DNA of 41,736 nt from DATMNI01 sp035570275 (GCA_035570275.1 DATMNI010000442.1:1-41736); one strand, 5' to 3'; shown: positions 8,097 through 17,302, numbered from the stretch's first letter. Program-made: numbers and translations. The notes: a model not told the origin generated them from the sequence alone.

Positions 8097-8914
8097 GGCT
8101 GATTCGAACCCTCCATGTTCGCACCCTCCAGGTACGTGGCAATGTACCATGTGTTGCCGAAGGCATCCATCACGCCCCCATGGCGGTCGCCATACGGCTG
8201 GTCAGCCGGTTGGCTGATCGCACTGGCGCCGGCTTCCAGCGCCCTCTGGTATACCGCATCCACATCGGCGACGTACAGATAGAAAGTCGACGCCATCGGC
8301 TGGTATGGTCCGTCCGCGTCGGTCATCTCCAGCGCCGCATCGCCGATCTGGATGGTGGTGTGCAGAATCGCGCCCTCGGGCGACGTGGCCCGCCCGGTCT
8401 CCGTGGCCCCGAACGCCTGCTCTAGAAACCGGATCACCGGCCTGGCATCCGGCGGATGCAGGTACGGCTGCACCGTCGGCGCGCCGTCCGAGAAATAGTT
8501 TTCACCGCGAAACGTCGCGATATACCAGTGGTTGCCAAACGGGTCTTTCACGTTCGCGGTGCGCTCCCCCCACGGCTGGTCGGTGGGTGCTTGCAACGAG
8601 TGGGCGCCGCCTGCCAGCGCCAGTTGGTACACCGCGTCCGTGTCTCGAACGTAAACGTGGAACGCCATCGGCTTCGCCTCGCCCTGCCAGGCCAGTCCGG
8701 CGCCACCGCCGCCAATCATCATCATGCAATCGCCCAGACGTACCTCGCCGTGGATGCCGCCGGCTCCGCCGGTGGCGCGGAACGTTTCCTCGGCCGCGAA
8801 GGTGCTTTTCACGAACTCCATCAGGCCCACCGCGTCAGGCACGATGACATACGCCGTCAGCGTGCGGAATCCTTTGCGAACACCACTATTGGGAACACCA
8901 GTCACGTCGCTCAT
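8093..8914 (-). CDS. Two-domain VOC (glyoxalase/PhnB-like) protein
   Basis: A 273-residue cytosolic protein made of two vicinal-oxygen-chelate modules. Each ends with the same pattern, VKDPFGNHWYIAT in the first and VMDAFGNTWYIAT in the second, and each carries a VxDxDAVYQxAL helix. PhnB/YdcG-type family members are often annotated as glyoxalase or bleomycin-resistance-like; the actual substrate is unknown. The C-terminus has a 15-nt in-frame duplication (EGANM/EGSNQ) right before the stop. The ATG overlaps the stop of a small upstream remnant (ATGA), and its own stop overlaps the nucleoside hydrolase start. Confidence 0.9.
   Translation of the reverse strand: MSDVTGVPNSGVRKGFRTLTAYVIVPDAVGLMEFVKSTFAAEETFRATGGAGGIHGEVRLGDCMMMIGGGGAGLAWQGEAKPMAFHVYVRDTDAVYQLALAGGAHSLQAPTDQPWGERTANVKDPFGNHWYIATFRGENYFSDGAPTVQPYLHPPDARPVIRFLEQAFGATETGRATSPEGAILHTTIQIGDAALEMTDADGPYQPMASTFYLYVADVDAVYQRALEAGASAISQPADQPYGDRHGGVMDAFGNTWYIATYLEGANMEGSNQP
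8103..8132 (-). repeat. 15-nt in-frame tandem duplication at VOC 3' end
   Basis: TTCGAACCCTCCATG (8103-8117) is followed by TTCGCACCCTCCAGG (8118-8132): 13 of 15 positions match. It codes for two EG(A/S)N units, seven bases before the stop codon. Confidence 0.8.
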
Positions 8915-9018
8915 TTATCCCCCAACACCGCGTCCATCCATTTGTCGATCTCCGCCATCAGCCCCATGTGAAAGTCATGCTGCGCCGCTGCTCCCCGCGC
9001 ATTCTCCCATTCTCACGC
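8911..9018 (-). pseudogene. 3' remnant of an unrecognised gene
   Basis: Reading minus strand, a 33-codon frame ends in HMGLMAEIDKWMDAVLGDK and its TGA overlaps the VOC start codon. It looks like the amphipathic C-terminus of a real protein and the ATGA overlap suggests an old operon partner, but an in-frame TGA closes it 5' at about 9019 and no further homologous segment is visible. Probably the last piece of a deleted gene. Identity unknown. Confidence 0.45.
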
Positions 9019-9101
9019 AGATCTCTCACCCGCGTGCCGAACTTTTGACCTGAATCGGCTGCCGCCTGCCTGCGTGGTAAGGTGATCTTGAAGGCTTCCC
9101 G

Positions 9102-9695
9102 GTGTCCACGCCATCGAAAACATTCATCACGCCGGAACAGTACCTGGAGATCGAGCGCAAAGCCGAGTTCAAGAGCGAGTACTATCAAGGCGAAATGTTC
9201 GCCATGGCCGGCGCCGGCATTCCCCACATTCGACTGGTTGGAAACCTGTTTGCCGGGCTTCACCAACAGCTTCGGTCGCGGCCGTGCAGCGTTTTTTCGA
9301 ACGATATGCGTGTATTTGTCGCCTTGACAGGCCTCTACACGTATCCCGATGTGGTGGCTGTGTGCGGCGAACTCCAGGTCTTGGACACGCAGAAGGATAC
9401 TCTGCTCAATCCCAGCTTGATAGCTGAAGTCCTGTCCCCATCCACCGAAGCCTACGACCGCGGCCGGAAGTTCGAGCAGTACCAGTCTATTGAGTCATTC
9501 CAGGAGTATCTGCTGATGGCGTCCGATCGCATGCACATCGACCTCTACACGCGCCAGGCCGACGGTCGATGGCTACGTGCCTCCGCCAGCCGCCCGGATG
9601 ATTCGATCGAGCTGGCGTCCATCGGCTGCCGGATCACGCTGGCCGATCTGTATGAGAAGGTGAATCTGACCGAAATCGCATCGCCGCAGCCGTGA
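9102..9695 (+). CDS. Uma2-family (DUF820) putative endonuclease
   Basis: A 197-residue protein of the Uma2/DUF820 family, which has a PD-(D/E)XK nuclease-like fold and is abundant in Cyanobacteria, Planctomycetes and Acidobacteria. Visible blocks: TPEQYLEIERKAEFKSEYYQ near the N-terminus, TYPDVVAVCG (core acidic strand), and LIAEVLSPSTEAYDRGRKF with the family's signature EVLSPST. The start is GTG at 9102 with AAGG about 8 bases upstream. The cytochrome gene starts 13 bp after its stop. Biological role of the family is not established; often spread by transfer. Confidence 0.9.
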   Translation: MSTPSKTFITPEQYLEIERKAEFKSEYYQGEMFAMAGAGIPHIRLVGNLFAGLHQQLRSRPCSVFSNDMRVFVALTGLYTYPDVVAVCGELQVLDTQKDTLLNPSLIAEVLSPSTEAYDRGRKFEQYQSIESFQEYLLMASDRMHIDLYTRQADGRWLRASASRPDDSIELASIGCRITLADLYEKVNLTEIASPQP

Positions 9696-9708
9696 TACCC
9701 TGAAAACC

Positions 9709-11646
9709 TTGGTAAAGATCCGGGGTCTCTCCGTGCTTGTTGCGCTGGCGGCTGCGCTATCCGCGCCCGCCGCTACGGGGTCGCCCTACGCCGGCGCCAC
9801 GGCCTGCGCCACCTGCCACGCCGAGCAGCATCGCAAGTGGTCTCAATCGCGTCACAGCAAGATGGTGCAGCCCGCCACCGCCGCCGGCGTCAAGGGCGAC
9901 TTCGCCCGCGGCCGGATTCAACTGCGCGGCGCCAGTTACCAGGTGAGGCAGCGCGCCGGCGCTTACTACATCACCGAGAGCTACCTTACCGGCAAGCCGC
10001 AGGAACACCGTGTCGATTACACCCTCGGCAACCGCCGGATCCAGCACTATCTGACCACTCTTCCGGATGGCCGCGTGATCGTGCTGCCACCCAGTTGGGA
10101 CATCTTGCGAAAGGACTGGTTCCACAACCTGGATATCGCCGACCCGGATGAGGTTTCGGGCGTCCAGGTGTCGGGCGTCCAGGTGCAGGTTTGGAACAAG
10201 GGCTGTTACGGATGCCACGTCAGCCAGGAGGAGAAGAACTTTGACGCGGCCAAGGGCCAATACCAAACCGTGTGGGTCGATTTCGGCACCAACTGCGAAC
10301 GCTGCCACGGCCCCGGCGCCGAACACGTGGCCCACTACAGCGCCGCCGAACCGCCGCCCGGCCCAGCCCGCGACATCGTCCTCCAGACCCGGCTTGACGC
10401 CACCCGCAACACCATGGTCTGCGGCCAGTGCCACTCCTTCCGCGACATCTACGTCAACGGTTTCACGGCCGGCTCCGACTACTACGACTTCTTCCTGCCG
10501 ATCCTGGAGTACAACCAGCCCGAGGACAAGGACCCGGCCTACTGGCCCGACGGCCGCACCCGCCGTTTCTCGAACGACGCCTTCGGCCTGTGGCAGAGCG
10601 AGTGTTTCCTGAGAGGCGGCGTCACCTGCGTGGCCTGCCACATCAACGCGCACGAGACCGAGATCGAACGCAACCCGCAGCTTCGGCCGGACGCCAATGC
10701 GCTCTGCACCCAATGCCACCAGGCCATTGCCAAATCGGTGGCGCCACACACCCACCACGCCGAACGAAGCGCCGGCAGTTCCTGTGTGGAGTGCCACATG
10801 CCGCGCACCGTTTTCAGCATCAAGGCCGAAATCCGCGACCATTCCATGAGCATCCCGGTCCCGGAAAACACCATCCGGCACGCCATTCCGAACGCCTGCA
10901 ACGCCTGCCATAAGGACCGCGACGCGCAGTGGTCGCTGCGGCAGATGAACCAGTGGTATGGCGCCGCCTCGCGCCAAAAACTGATCCTGCGCGCCGACGC
11001 TTTTGCCATGGCGCGCGGCGGCGACGCGGCCGCTATCCCGAAACTGCTCGACATCCTGGACAAGTCGTCCGAAGGCGCCCTCGTGCGCTCCAACGCTGCC
11101 GGTCACTTGAGCCGTTTCTCCAAGGACTCGCGGGTTTTCACGGCTCTGCAGCGCGCCCTGACCGACCCCGAACCCGCGGTCCGGGTGGTGGCCGCGCTTC
11201 GTTTGAGCCCCGGCGCAGCCGACCGCCAGGCCGCCCTTACCGCGATGACCCGTTCGCTCGGCGACTCCTCCGCCACCGTGCGCATCGCCGCCGCGGTCTG
11301 GCTAGCCAGCCAGGGAATTGGCCAACTCCCCGGCGAAGATGGCGCGCGGCTCAATCAGGCTAAGCAACTCTTTCGCGCGCGCGCTCAACTGAATGCCGAC
11401 GACGCCGAACAGCAACTGGGCGCCGGCAAGTTCTATCTTTTATCGGGCGACGCCATCACGGCCGCCGGCGCTCTGGAGGGCAGTCTCAAGCTCGACCCCG
11501 CAGTGCCGGCCCAATACTACCTCGCCTACGCGTATGCCCAGCAAGGCAAACTCGACGAGGCCCGCAAACTGCTGCAAGCCATTCCGCAGGCCGATCCCCA
11601 GTTCGCCCGGGCGCAGCACTTGCTGCAGGCCATCGCCGCAAGGTGA
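9709..11646 (+). CDS. Exported eight-haem c-type cytochrome with HEAT and TPR repeats
   Basis: A 645-residue secreted multihaem protein. A signal peptide (LSVLVALAAALSAPAATG) is followed by eight CXXCH motifs: CATCH at 33-37, then CYGCH, CERCH, CGQCH, CVACH, CTQCH, CVECH and CNACH. Residues about 420-530 contain HEAT-like helical repeats and the last 90 residues are TPR. Expected periplasmic electron transfer or nitrite/hydroxylamine-type redox chemistry, but the partner is unknown. The start is TTG at 9709, with GTG at 9733 as an alternative. A 15-nt in-frame tandem duplication (VSGVQ twice) lies at 10153-10182. The second multihaem gene at 35.0-36.6 kb has the same plan. Confidence 0.9.
   Translation: MVKIRGLSVLVALAAALSAPAATGSPYAGATACATCHAEQHRKWSQSRHSKMVQPATAAGVKGDFARGRIQLRGASYQVRQRAGAYYITESYLTGKPQEHRVDYTLGNRRIQHYLTTLPDGRVIVLPPSWDILRKDWFHNLDIADPDEVSGVQVSGVQVQVWNKGCYGCHVSQEEKNFDAAKGQYQTVWVDFGTNCERCHGPGAEHVAHYSAAEPPPGPARDIVLQTRLDATRNTMVCGQCHSFRDIYVNGFTAGSDYYDFFLPILEYNQPEDKDPAYWPDGRTRRFSNDAFGLWQSECFLRGGVTCVACHINAHETEIERNPQLRPDANALCTQCHQAIAKSVAPHTHHAERSAGSSCVECHMPRTVFSIKAEIRDHSMSIPVPENTIRHAIPNACNACHKDRDAQWSLRQMNQWYGAASRQKLILRADAFAMARGGDAAAIPKLLDILDKSSEGALVRSNAAGHLSRFSKDSRVFTALQRALTDPEPAVRVVAALRLSPGAADRQAALTAMTRSLGDSSATVRIAAAVWLASQGIGQLPGEDGARLNQAKQLFRARAQLNADDAEQQLGAGKFYLLSGDAITAAGALEGSLKLDPAVPAQYYLAYAYAQQGKLDEARKLLQAIPQADPQFARAQHLLQAIAAR
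10153..10182 (+). repeat. 15-nt in-frame tandem duplication inside cytochrome gene
   Basis: Units GTTTCGGGCGTCCAG and GTGTCGGGCGTCCAG are adjacent and differ at one base, giving VSGVQVSGVQ. They lie just before the second haem motif. Confidence 0.9.
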
Positions 11647-12088
11647 GTTTGGCGAGGCACCGGATGCCGGCTCGGGAGTTGTAACTTGATCACGTCTCCG
11701 GCACCTGAGGGCCGACGCTCCTCATCAGAGCCGCGACCGTTAGGAAGCGGTGGGCCAGCGCATCTGGCAAGTCGAAACCAGCGGACCAGACGACAACCTT
11801 CTTTCCTACCTCGCATTTCACCGCTGCCAAAACTCGCTGAGGAGTCACTTGCGGAATACCTTCGCCGCGCCGAAGGGGATGCGTCCGCCGCATCGAGAGC
11901 GGCGGCTTCCCCGGCGGAGAGATAGCTTGGAACTGGCCCGGATCGGGTTGATCGATCATTTGATGTTCACGCTGCCGGGTGCCACGTCGATGGCGGACTG
12001 GGCCGCGGTCTGTCGATTAGTTGGTGTGACGCGGTTGGTGCGACGCACGGCCTCGAACGCCGTTCCCGCGTGTGATAATGTTCTTACC
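11647..12088. other. 442-bp gap with dispersed repeat and no clear gene
   Basis: Open frames exist on both strands but none matches a known family. The repeat copy at 11724-11750 lies here. A 14-nt imperfect tandem (GTTGGTGTGACGCG / GTTGGTGCGACGCA) lies near 12021-12048. The PSD1 reading frame is open back to 11750, but that stretch is low in similarity to the family and lacks a signal peptide, so it is treated as upstream DNA. Confidence 0.5.
11724..11750. repeat. Dispersed intergenic repeat copy
   Basis: ATCAGAGCCGCGACCGTTAG (11724-11743) is the exact reverse complement of positions 1-20 and continues GAAGCGG. The copy at 20908-20930 is the inverse with a few changes. Confidence 0.8.
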
Positions 12089-15000
12089 ATGCCGATGAGG
12101 GGCAACCCGCCAGCTCCGCTCTTGAAGTGTGTACGCCTCATTGCACTCGCTCTGCTCAGCAGCGCCCTCTGTCCGGCTGCCGACGACGGCCCGGAGTTCT
12201 TCGAAACCCACGTGCGCCCGCTGCTGGTCCGGCAGTGTCTCCCCTGCCATTCGTCGCCCACGGCGCCGATGGGCGGGTTGCGCCTGGACTCCCGGGAAGG
12301 CGTGCTGAAAGGCGGTTCACGCGGCCCGGCAATCGTCGCGGGCAAGCCCGCCGAAAGTATCCTGCTCCGCGCCGTCCGCCAGACCGAGTCCCTTCGCATG
12401 CCGCCATCGGGCAAGCTCAAGGACGCGGATATCGCCATCCTCACCCAGTGGATCGAAATGGGTGTGCCGTGGGGTGTTGAAGCGCGTGTTGAGACGGGCG
12501 CCGAGGCGCGCCAGCAAACGGCGGCGGCGAAACCCAAGTTCTGGGCCTTCGTGCCGCCGCGGGATCCGCAAAAACCGCCGCTCAAGAACACCGCGTGGGT
12601 CCAGTCCCCCATCGACGCGTTCATCCTGGCAGGCCTCGAAGCCAAGGGACTCAACCCCGCGCCGCCCGCTGACAAGCGCACGCTCATTCGCCGCGCTACC
12701 TTCGATCTTACCGGCCTGCCGCCCACGCCGCGGGAGGTGGAGGAGTTTCTCGAGGACCAGCGCCCCGGCGCCTTTGCGCGTGTGATCGATCGCCTGCTCG
12801 CTGCGCCGCGCTATGGCGAGCGGTGGGGCCGCCACTGGCTTGATGTGGCCCGCTACGCTGATTCCAACGGGCTCGACGAAAACCTGGTCTATCGTCACGC
12901 CTGGCAGTATCGCGACTACGTCATCCAGGCCTTCAACAAGGACAAGCCTTACGATCAGTTCGTGAAAGAGCAATTGGCTGGCGATTTGCTTCCGCGCCCG
13001 GCCGATGACGCCACCCAATTCGAACGCTGGACCGCCACCGGATTCCTGTCGCTCGGCGCCAAGATGCTGGCCGAAGACGATCCGGCGAAGATGGAAATGG
13101 ACATTGTGGATGAGCAACTCGACACCACCACGCGCGCCTTCATGGGCCTCACCGTCGCCTGCGCGCGCTGCCACGACCACAAATTCGACCCCATTCCGCA
13201 GGCCGACTATTACTCGCTGGCGGGTATCTTCAAAAGCTCCAAGACCATGGAAGATTTCAAGGTGGTCGCCACGTGGCACGAGTACGTGCTGGCGCCCGCG
13301 CCCGAGCGCGAAAAGCTCAAGGCGCTGCTCGACCGGATCGCAGCCATGAACAAGGAGATCGCCAGTATTTCGAAAGCCGAGGACGATCGCCTGGCTGGCG
13401 AGGCCCGTCGAAAAACAGGCGCCTATCTGCTGGCTGCCGGCGATACGCTGCGCTTCGAGCAGGTTCACTTGAAACCGGTTGCCGCCGAATCCAAAACGTC
13501 ATCCAAACCGCCAGCCAATGCCCTGATTCGTACAGCCGCCAGTTTCGATCGCGGCAATGCTCCGCGCCCTCTCGAAAAAGGCGAGGCCAAGACGCCGGCC
13601 AACACAGGTCGCGCGGGCCGGGGCGCCCCGGTGCTTTTCGCGGAGTACGATATCGCGGTCCCCACCGCGGGCGACTATCAACTGGACCTGTTGGAAGAGG
13701 AAACCGGCTCTGGCACCGTGGATGTCTGGATCAACGGCGTGCTGGAAAAGCGCGGCGCCGGGCCCGTGACCAATCGCGAAGCTTCGCCCGATGCCGGCGG
13801 TTGGTCTGCCGCGGGCATCTTCCAGTTAGTGGCCGGCAAGAACACCATCCGGCTGGAACACAAATCGCGTTTTCCGTATTTCGAATCGCTGCTCATCGCC
13901 CCCAGCCCGCTGCCGCCCGGCACGGAGACACCGCGGTCGCCGGTTCAGGTGGCGCGCCAATATGGCGTCAACCCGAGCTTCCTCGACCAGTGGGTGGAAT
14001 ACATGCGCACTTCGAAGGGCGCCCCGCATTCGGTTCTGTATGCCATGCTGGCTTGGTCGGCGCAGCCATCGATGGCAGGCGGTGCCTTGAGCGGTTGGAC
14101 CTCGCCTGCCGCCGAACGCTTCCGCGATTATCACCCGAAGACCCGTGAGGAATTGGCTGGGCGCTACCAGGAGCTGTTTCTGGAGGCCGAGCGTAAATCC
14201 GAATCCGACCGCAAGTCCGATGCCGCACTGGCCGTATTCCACGAAGAATCGTTCGCCAAGGCTGGTCCGTTCCGGGCGCCGTCCGATGCGCGGCAGTATT
14301 ATCCGCAGGCCGTTCAGAGCCAGTTGACGCAGTTGGAAAAGGAGCGCAAGGCCCTGGAAGACTCCAAGCCCGACTTGCCGAAGGCCATGGGCGTCAGCGA
14401 GGGCGACAAGATCGCCGACCTGGCGATTAACTTGCGCGGCAGCCATTGGACGCTCGGCGAAGTGGTTCCCCGCCGCTTCCTGCGCGTCATGGCGGGCGAG
14501 AGCCAGACCCCCATCGACGCTACGCAAAGCGGTCGTCTGCAGCTTGCCGAATGGCTCACCGAGCCCAATCATCCGCTGACCAGCCGCGTCATGGCCAACC
14601 GCATCTGGCGCTGGCATTTCGGCCGCGGCATTGTGCCCTCGGTCGACAATTTCGGGCGCCTCGGCGAGATGCCCACTAACCAGCCGCTGCTGGACTGGCT
14701 GGCGCTGCGCTTCGTGGAACAGAAATGGTCCATCAAGCAGATGCACCGGCTCATCATGCTCTCCAGCACCTACCAGATGAGCTCGGCCTACGACGGGCAC
14801 GCCGCTGAAATCGACCCCGAAAACACGCTGTTGTGGCGCGCTAACCGGCAGCGCCTCGAGGCCGAGTCCATTCGCGATTCCGTGATGGCCGTCTCCGGCG
14901 ATCTGGACCTTACCATGGGCGGCACGCTGTTCACATTCAAAGACCGCGCCTACGTTGCCGACACCTCCAAACGCGGTGGCGTGGATTACGCCCGCAACCG

Positions 15001-15409
15001 CCGCGCCGTCTACCTGCCGGTAGTGCGCAGTAACATGTACGAGATGTTCCAGGCATTCGATCTGCCCGACCCTTCCACCCCCAACGGCGATCGCAATTCC
15101 ACCGTGATCGCGCCGCAGGCATTGTTCGCGATGAATGGCGACATCGTCCTCAAGCACACCCGCAGCATGGCGGAAGGACTGTTGGCCCGGACCGGTGTGG
15201 ACGATTCGGCCCGCATCCTCGAAGCCTACGAGCGCGCCCTGGCCCGTCCGCCGGCCGCGAAAGAAGTGGACGGCGCGCTGACGTTCATCGCCGGCATCGA
15301 GAAAGCCATGGAGGCTCACGAGAAGGACGCCGCCAAACGCCACGTCTTCGCGTGGCAAAGTTTCTGCAAAGCACTGATGGCATCGAACGAGTTTATTTAC
15401 GTGAATTAG
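12089..15409 (+). CDS. PSD1/DUF1553 protein with PSCyt1, DUF1549 and a lectin-like insert
   Basis: An exported 1106-residue protein of the planctomycete/acidobacterial cytochrome-associated type. A signal peptide (RLIALALLSSALCPA) is followed by a PSCyt1 domain with CLPCH at 50-54, DUF1549/PSCyt2 at about 165-370 (SPIDAFILAGLEAKGL, ERWGRHWLDVARYADSNG), a second haem-type motif CARCHDHKFDP, and DUF1553 in the C-terminal third (SRVMANRIWRWHFGRGIV, MHRLIMLSSTYQMSS). Between them, residues about 500-610 form a beta-rich insert (GDYQLDLLEEETGSGTVDVW) resembling a carbohydrate-binding module. The ATG at 12089 is chosen because the signal peptide follows it. It is paired with DUF1501 28 bp downstream. 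Role unknown, possibly polysaccharide breakdown. Confidence 0.93.
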   Translation: MPMRGNPPAPLLKCVRLIALALLSSALCPAADDGPEFFETHVRPLLVRQCLPCHSSPTAPMGGLRLDSREGVLKGGSRGPAIVAGKPAESILLRAVRQTESLRMPPSGKLKDADIAILTQWIEMGVPWGVEARVETGAEARQQTAAAKPKFWAFVPPRDPQKPPLKNTAWVQSPIDAFILAGLEAKGLNPAPPADKRTLIRRATFDLTGLPPTPREVEEFLEDQRPGAFARVIDRLLAAPRYGERWGRHWLDVARYADSNGLDENLVYRHAWQYRDYVIQAFNKDKPYDQFVKEQLAGDLLPRPADDATQFERWTATGFLSLGAKMLAEDDPAKMEMDIVDEQLDTTTRAFMGLTVACARCHDHKFDPIPQADYYSLAGIFKSSKTMEDFKVVATWHEYVLAPAPEREKLKALLDRIAAMNKEIASISKAEDDRLAGEARRKTGAYLLAAGDTLRFEQVHLKPVAAESKTSSKPPANALIRTAASFDRGNAPRPLEKGEAKTPANTGRAGRGAPVLFAEYDIAVPTAGDYQLDLLEEETGSGTVDVWINGVLEKRGAGPVTNREASPDAGGWSAAGIFQLVAGKNTIRLEHKSRFPYFESLLIAPSPLPPGTETPRSPVQVARQYGVNPSFLDQWVEYMRTSKGAPHSVLYAMLAWSAQPSMAGGALSGWTSPAAERFRDYHPKTREELAGRYQELFLEAERKSESDRKSDAALAVFHEESFAKAGPFRAPSDARQYYPQAVQSQLTQLEKERKALEDSKPDLPKAMGVSEGDKIADLAINLRGSHWTLGEVVPRRFLRVMAGESQTPIDATQSGRLQLAEWLTEPNHPLTSRVMANRIWRWHFGRGIVPSVDNFGRLGEMPTNQPLLDWLALRFVEQKWSIKQMHRLIMLSSTYQMSSAYDGHAAEIDPENTLLWRANRQRLEAESIRDSVMAVSGDLDLTMGGTLFTFKDRAYVADTSKRGGVDYARNRRAVYLPVVRSNMYEMFQAFDLPDPSTPNGDRNSTVIAPQALFAMNGDIVLKHTRSMAEGLLARTGVDDSARILEAYERALARPPAAKEVDGALTFIAGIEKAMEAHEKDAAKRHVFAWQSFCKALMASNEFIYVN

Positions 15410-15425
15410 CTTCTCTACGTGAATT
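15398..15425 (+). repeat. Stop-codon duplication at PSD1 gene end
   Basis: TACGTGAATT occurs at 15398-15407 (followed by AG, the stop TAG) and again at 15416-15425 (followed by GA). The second copy therefore recreates the peptide end YVN plus a stop (TGA) 18 bases downstream. Confidence 0.85.
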
Positions 15426-15437
15426 GAGGAAGCGCCC

Positions 15438-16889
15438 ATGAACCGACATTGGAATTCGTATCTCAACCAGCGGCTGTCGCGGCGGGAATTGCTGCGCGTC
15501 AGCAGCACGGGCTTCGGCGCGCTGGCGCTGGCCGGATTGCTTGCCGAAGAAGTGCGTGCCGAAGAAATGCCCGGCGCCGAATCGGTCACGGGCGGCGCGC
15601 CCAGCCCGCTGGCCGTCAAGCCGCCGCACTTCGCGCCCAAGGCCAAGCGCGTCATCTTCCTGTTCATGCACGGCGGCCCTTCGCAGGTGGACACCTTCGA
15701 CTACAAGCCGCTCTTGATTCGCGACCACGGCAAGCCGCTTCCCTTCCAGCGCCCCAAGGTGGTTTCCAGCGAGACCTTCAACCTGCTCAAATCGCCGTGG
15801 GCGTTCAGACAGTACGGCCAAAGCGGCATGTGGGTGAGCGACCTTTTCCCCGAGTTGGCCCAACGCGTGGACGATCTCTGCTTCATCAAGTCGATGTACG
15901 GTTCCAATTCGCGGCACGGCGGCGCGCTGCTGGAACTGCACACCGGCAGCGACACCTTCGTGCGCCCCAGCATGGGTTCGTGGATCACCTACGGGCTGGG
16001 CAGCGAAAACCAGAGCATGCCCGGCTTCATCACCATCTGTCCCACCCAGAGCCACGGCGGCGCCAATAATTTCGGCTCGGCGTTTTTGCCCGCGCCTTAT
16101 GCCGGCACGCCCATTGGCGCCGTGGGCGTTAAGGCGCGCGACGCCAAGATACCTTACATCGCCAACACCGAGACCCCGCGCGAGATCCAGCGCATGGAAC
16201 TGGACTACGTGCAGCAGATGAACCGCCAACAACTGGCGGCTACCGGCCCCGACGCCGCTTTGGACGGCCGCATCGAATCGTTCGAGCTGGCTTTCCGAAT
16301 GCAGTCCGAAGCCCCCGGCCTGCAGGATATTTCCAGAGAGCCGGCCGCCACGCAGAAGCTGTACGGCATTGACGACCGCGTGACGGAAGACTTCGGCCGC
16401 CAGTGCCTGATGGCGCGGCGGCTCTCCGAAAAAGGCGTGCGCTTCGTGCAGGTGAGCCACACCTACAAATGGGACCAGCATTCCGACCTGCTCCGCGACC
16501 ACGCCCAGAACGCGCGCGAAGTGGACAAGCCGATTTCCGGCCTGTTGCAAGACCTGAAGGCCCGCGGCCTGTTGAAGGACACACTGGTGATCTGGGGCGG
16601 CGAATTCGGCCGCACCCCCACCGCGCAAGGCTCCGACGGCCGCGACCACAATCCCGAGGCCTTCACTTTCTGGCTGGCCGGCGGCGGCGTCAAGCCCGGC
16701 CTGCAATACGGTTCCACCGACGATTACGGCTACTACGCCGTGGAGAACAAAGTCCATTTCCACGACCTGCACGCCACCATCCTGCACCTGTTGGGCATGG
16801 ACCATACCCGGCTCACGTACCGCTACGCGGGCCGCGATTTCCGTTTGACGGATGTGCACGGGAATGTGGTGAATGGCATTCTTGCCTGA
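15438..16889 (+). CDS. DUF1501 protein with Tat-type signal
   Basis: A 483-residue DUF1501 protein (alkaline-phosphatase/sulfatase-like fold). The N-terminus has a twin-arginine signal, LSRRELLRVSSTGFGALALAG, so export folded across the membrane is expected. Blocks typical of the family are FLFMHGGPSQVDTFDYKP, SMYGSNSRHGGALLELHTG, MPGFITICP and the late VIWGGEFGRTPTAQ...GRDHNPEAF. It follows PSD1 with a good GAGGA before the ATG at 15438, the arrangement usual for these two families. The substrate is not known. Confidence 0.95.
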   Translation: MNRHWNSYLNQRLSRRELLRVSSTGFGALALAGLLAEEVRAEEMPGAESVTGGAPSPLAVKPPHFAPKAKRVIFLFMHGGPSQVDTFDYKPLLIRDHGKPLPFQRPKVVSSETFNLLKSPWAFRQYGQSGMWVSDLFPELAQRVDDLCFIKSMYGSNSRHGGALLELHTGSDTFVRPSMGSWITYGLGSENQSMPGFITICPTQSHGGANNFGSAFLPAPYAGTPIGAVGVKARDAKIPYIANTETPREIQRMELDYVQQMNRQQLAATGPDAALDGRIESFELAFRMQSEAPGLQDISREPAATQKLYGIDDRVTEDFGRQCLMARRLSEKGVRFVQVSHTYKWDQHSDLLRDHAQNAREVDKPISGLLQDLKARGLLKDTLVIWGGEFGRTPTAQGSDGRDHNPEAFTFWLAGGGVKPGLQYGSTDDYGYYAVENKVHFHDLHATILHLLGMDHTRLTYRYAGRDFRLTDVHGNVVNGILA

Positions 16890-16900
16890 GACCGCAATCC

Positions 16901-16928
16901 TTCACGGTTGAATCTTCACGGTTGAATC
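16901..16928 (-). repeat. Exact 14-nt tandem duplication over VapC stop
   Basis: TTCACGGTTGAATC at 16901-16914 and again at 16915-16928, no mismatch. The second carries the stop codon (16916-16918) of the minus-strand toxin gene; in gene direction the extra copy lies directly after it. Confidence 0.95.
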
Positions 16929-17302
16929 AGAAGCAGCGGAATCTCGCGAAAGTGAATATCCAGGGTAAGCAGTTGCAGCCCGTGTTCCAGTGCAACAGCG
17001 GCGATCCAGACATCGTTCCGCGGAATGGGCCGGCCTTTCTTTCGCAGGTATACGTCCACCTCCGCATAACGCAGCGCGGTTTCCTCGGTCACGTTCAAAA
17101 CGCGAGCTGAGGGCTTACTTAGAAATTGCGCCAACTGCGCCGTGTTCTCGGCCCAGCGATTTCCAGCCCGGAATCCGCTGTACAACTCGCCCAATACAAC
17201 CGCCGGTACGGCAACAGTCTGCGCCCGCCGCAACACGTCGAGAATTGGTTGGTGACCCCGATGCAGTGCCGAGTACGCCGACGTGTCGAGCAACACGTTC
17301 AC
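16916..17302 (-). CDS. vapC: VapC-type PIN-domain toxin
   Basis: Predicted Mg2+-dependent ribonuclease toxin of a type II toxin-antitoxin pair, 128 residues. Acidic PIN-site residues are visible: D6 (LLDTSAY), E39 (VVLGELYSGF), D97 (RNDVWIAAVALEHG) and D115 (LLTLDIHF). It starts with GTG at 17302 and overlaps the antitoxin stop by GTGA, the usual antitoxin-first layout. VapC enzymes cut tRNA or rRNA; the target here is unknown. It runs convergent to DUF1501 with only 26 bp between stops. Confidence 0.87.
   Translation of the reverse strand: MNVLLDTSAYSALHRGHQPILDVLRRAQTVAVPAVVLGELYSGFRAGNRWAENTAQLAQFLSKPSARVLNVTEETALRYAEVDVYLRKKGRPIPRNDVWIAAVALEHGLQLLTLDIHFREIPLLLIQP

Noticed and set aside
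8100..8120. tRNA T-arm-like GGGTTCGAATC on the minus strand
   Set aside because: No acceptor, D or anticodon stems around it; it is inside the VOC gene's end duplication.
9757..11106. Long antisense open frame inside the cytochrome gene
   Set aside because: GC-rich third-position bias opens frames on the other strand; the sense frame has eight haem motifs.
11750..12088. 113-codon N-terminal extension of the PSD1 gene
   Set aside because: Arg-rich, unrelated to the family, overlaps repeat-bearing DNA, and a signal peptide begins at 12089.
13826..16859. Long antisense frames under PSD1 and DUF1501
   Set aside because: They mirror well-supported genes and show no motif of their own.
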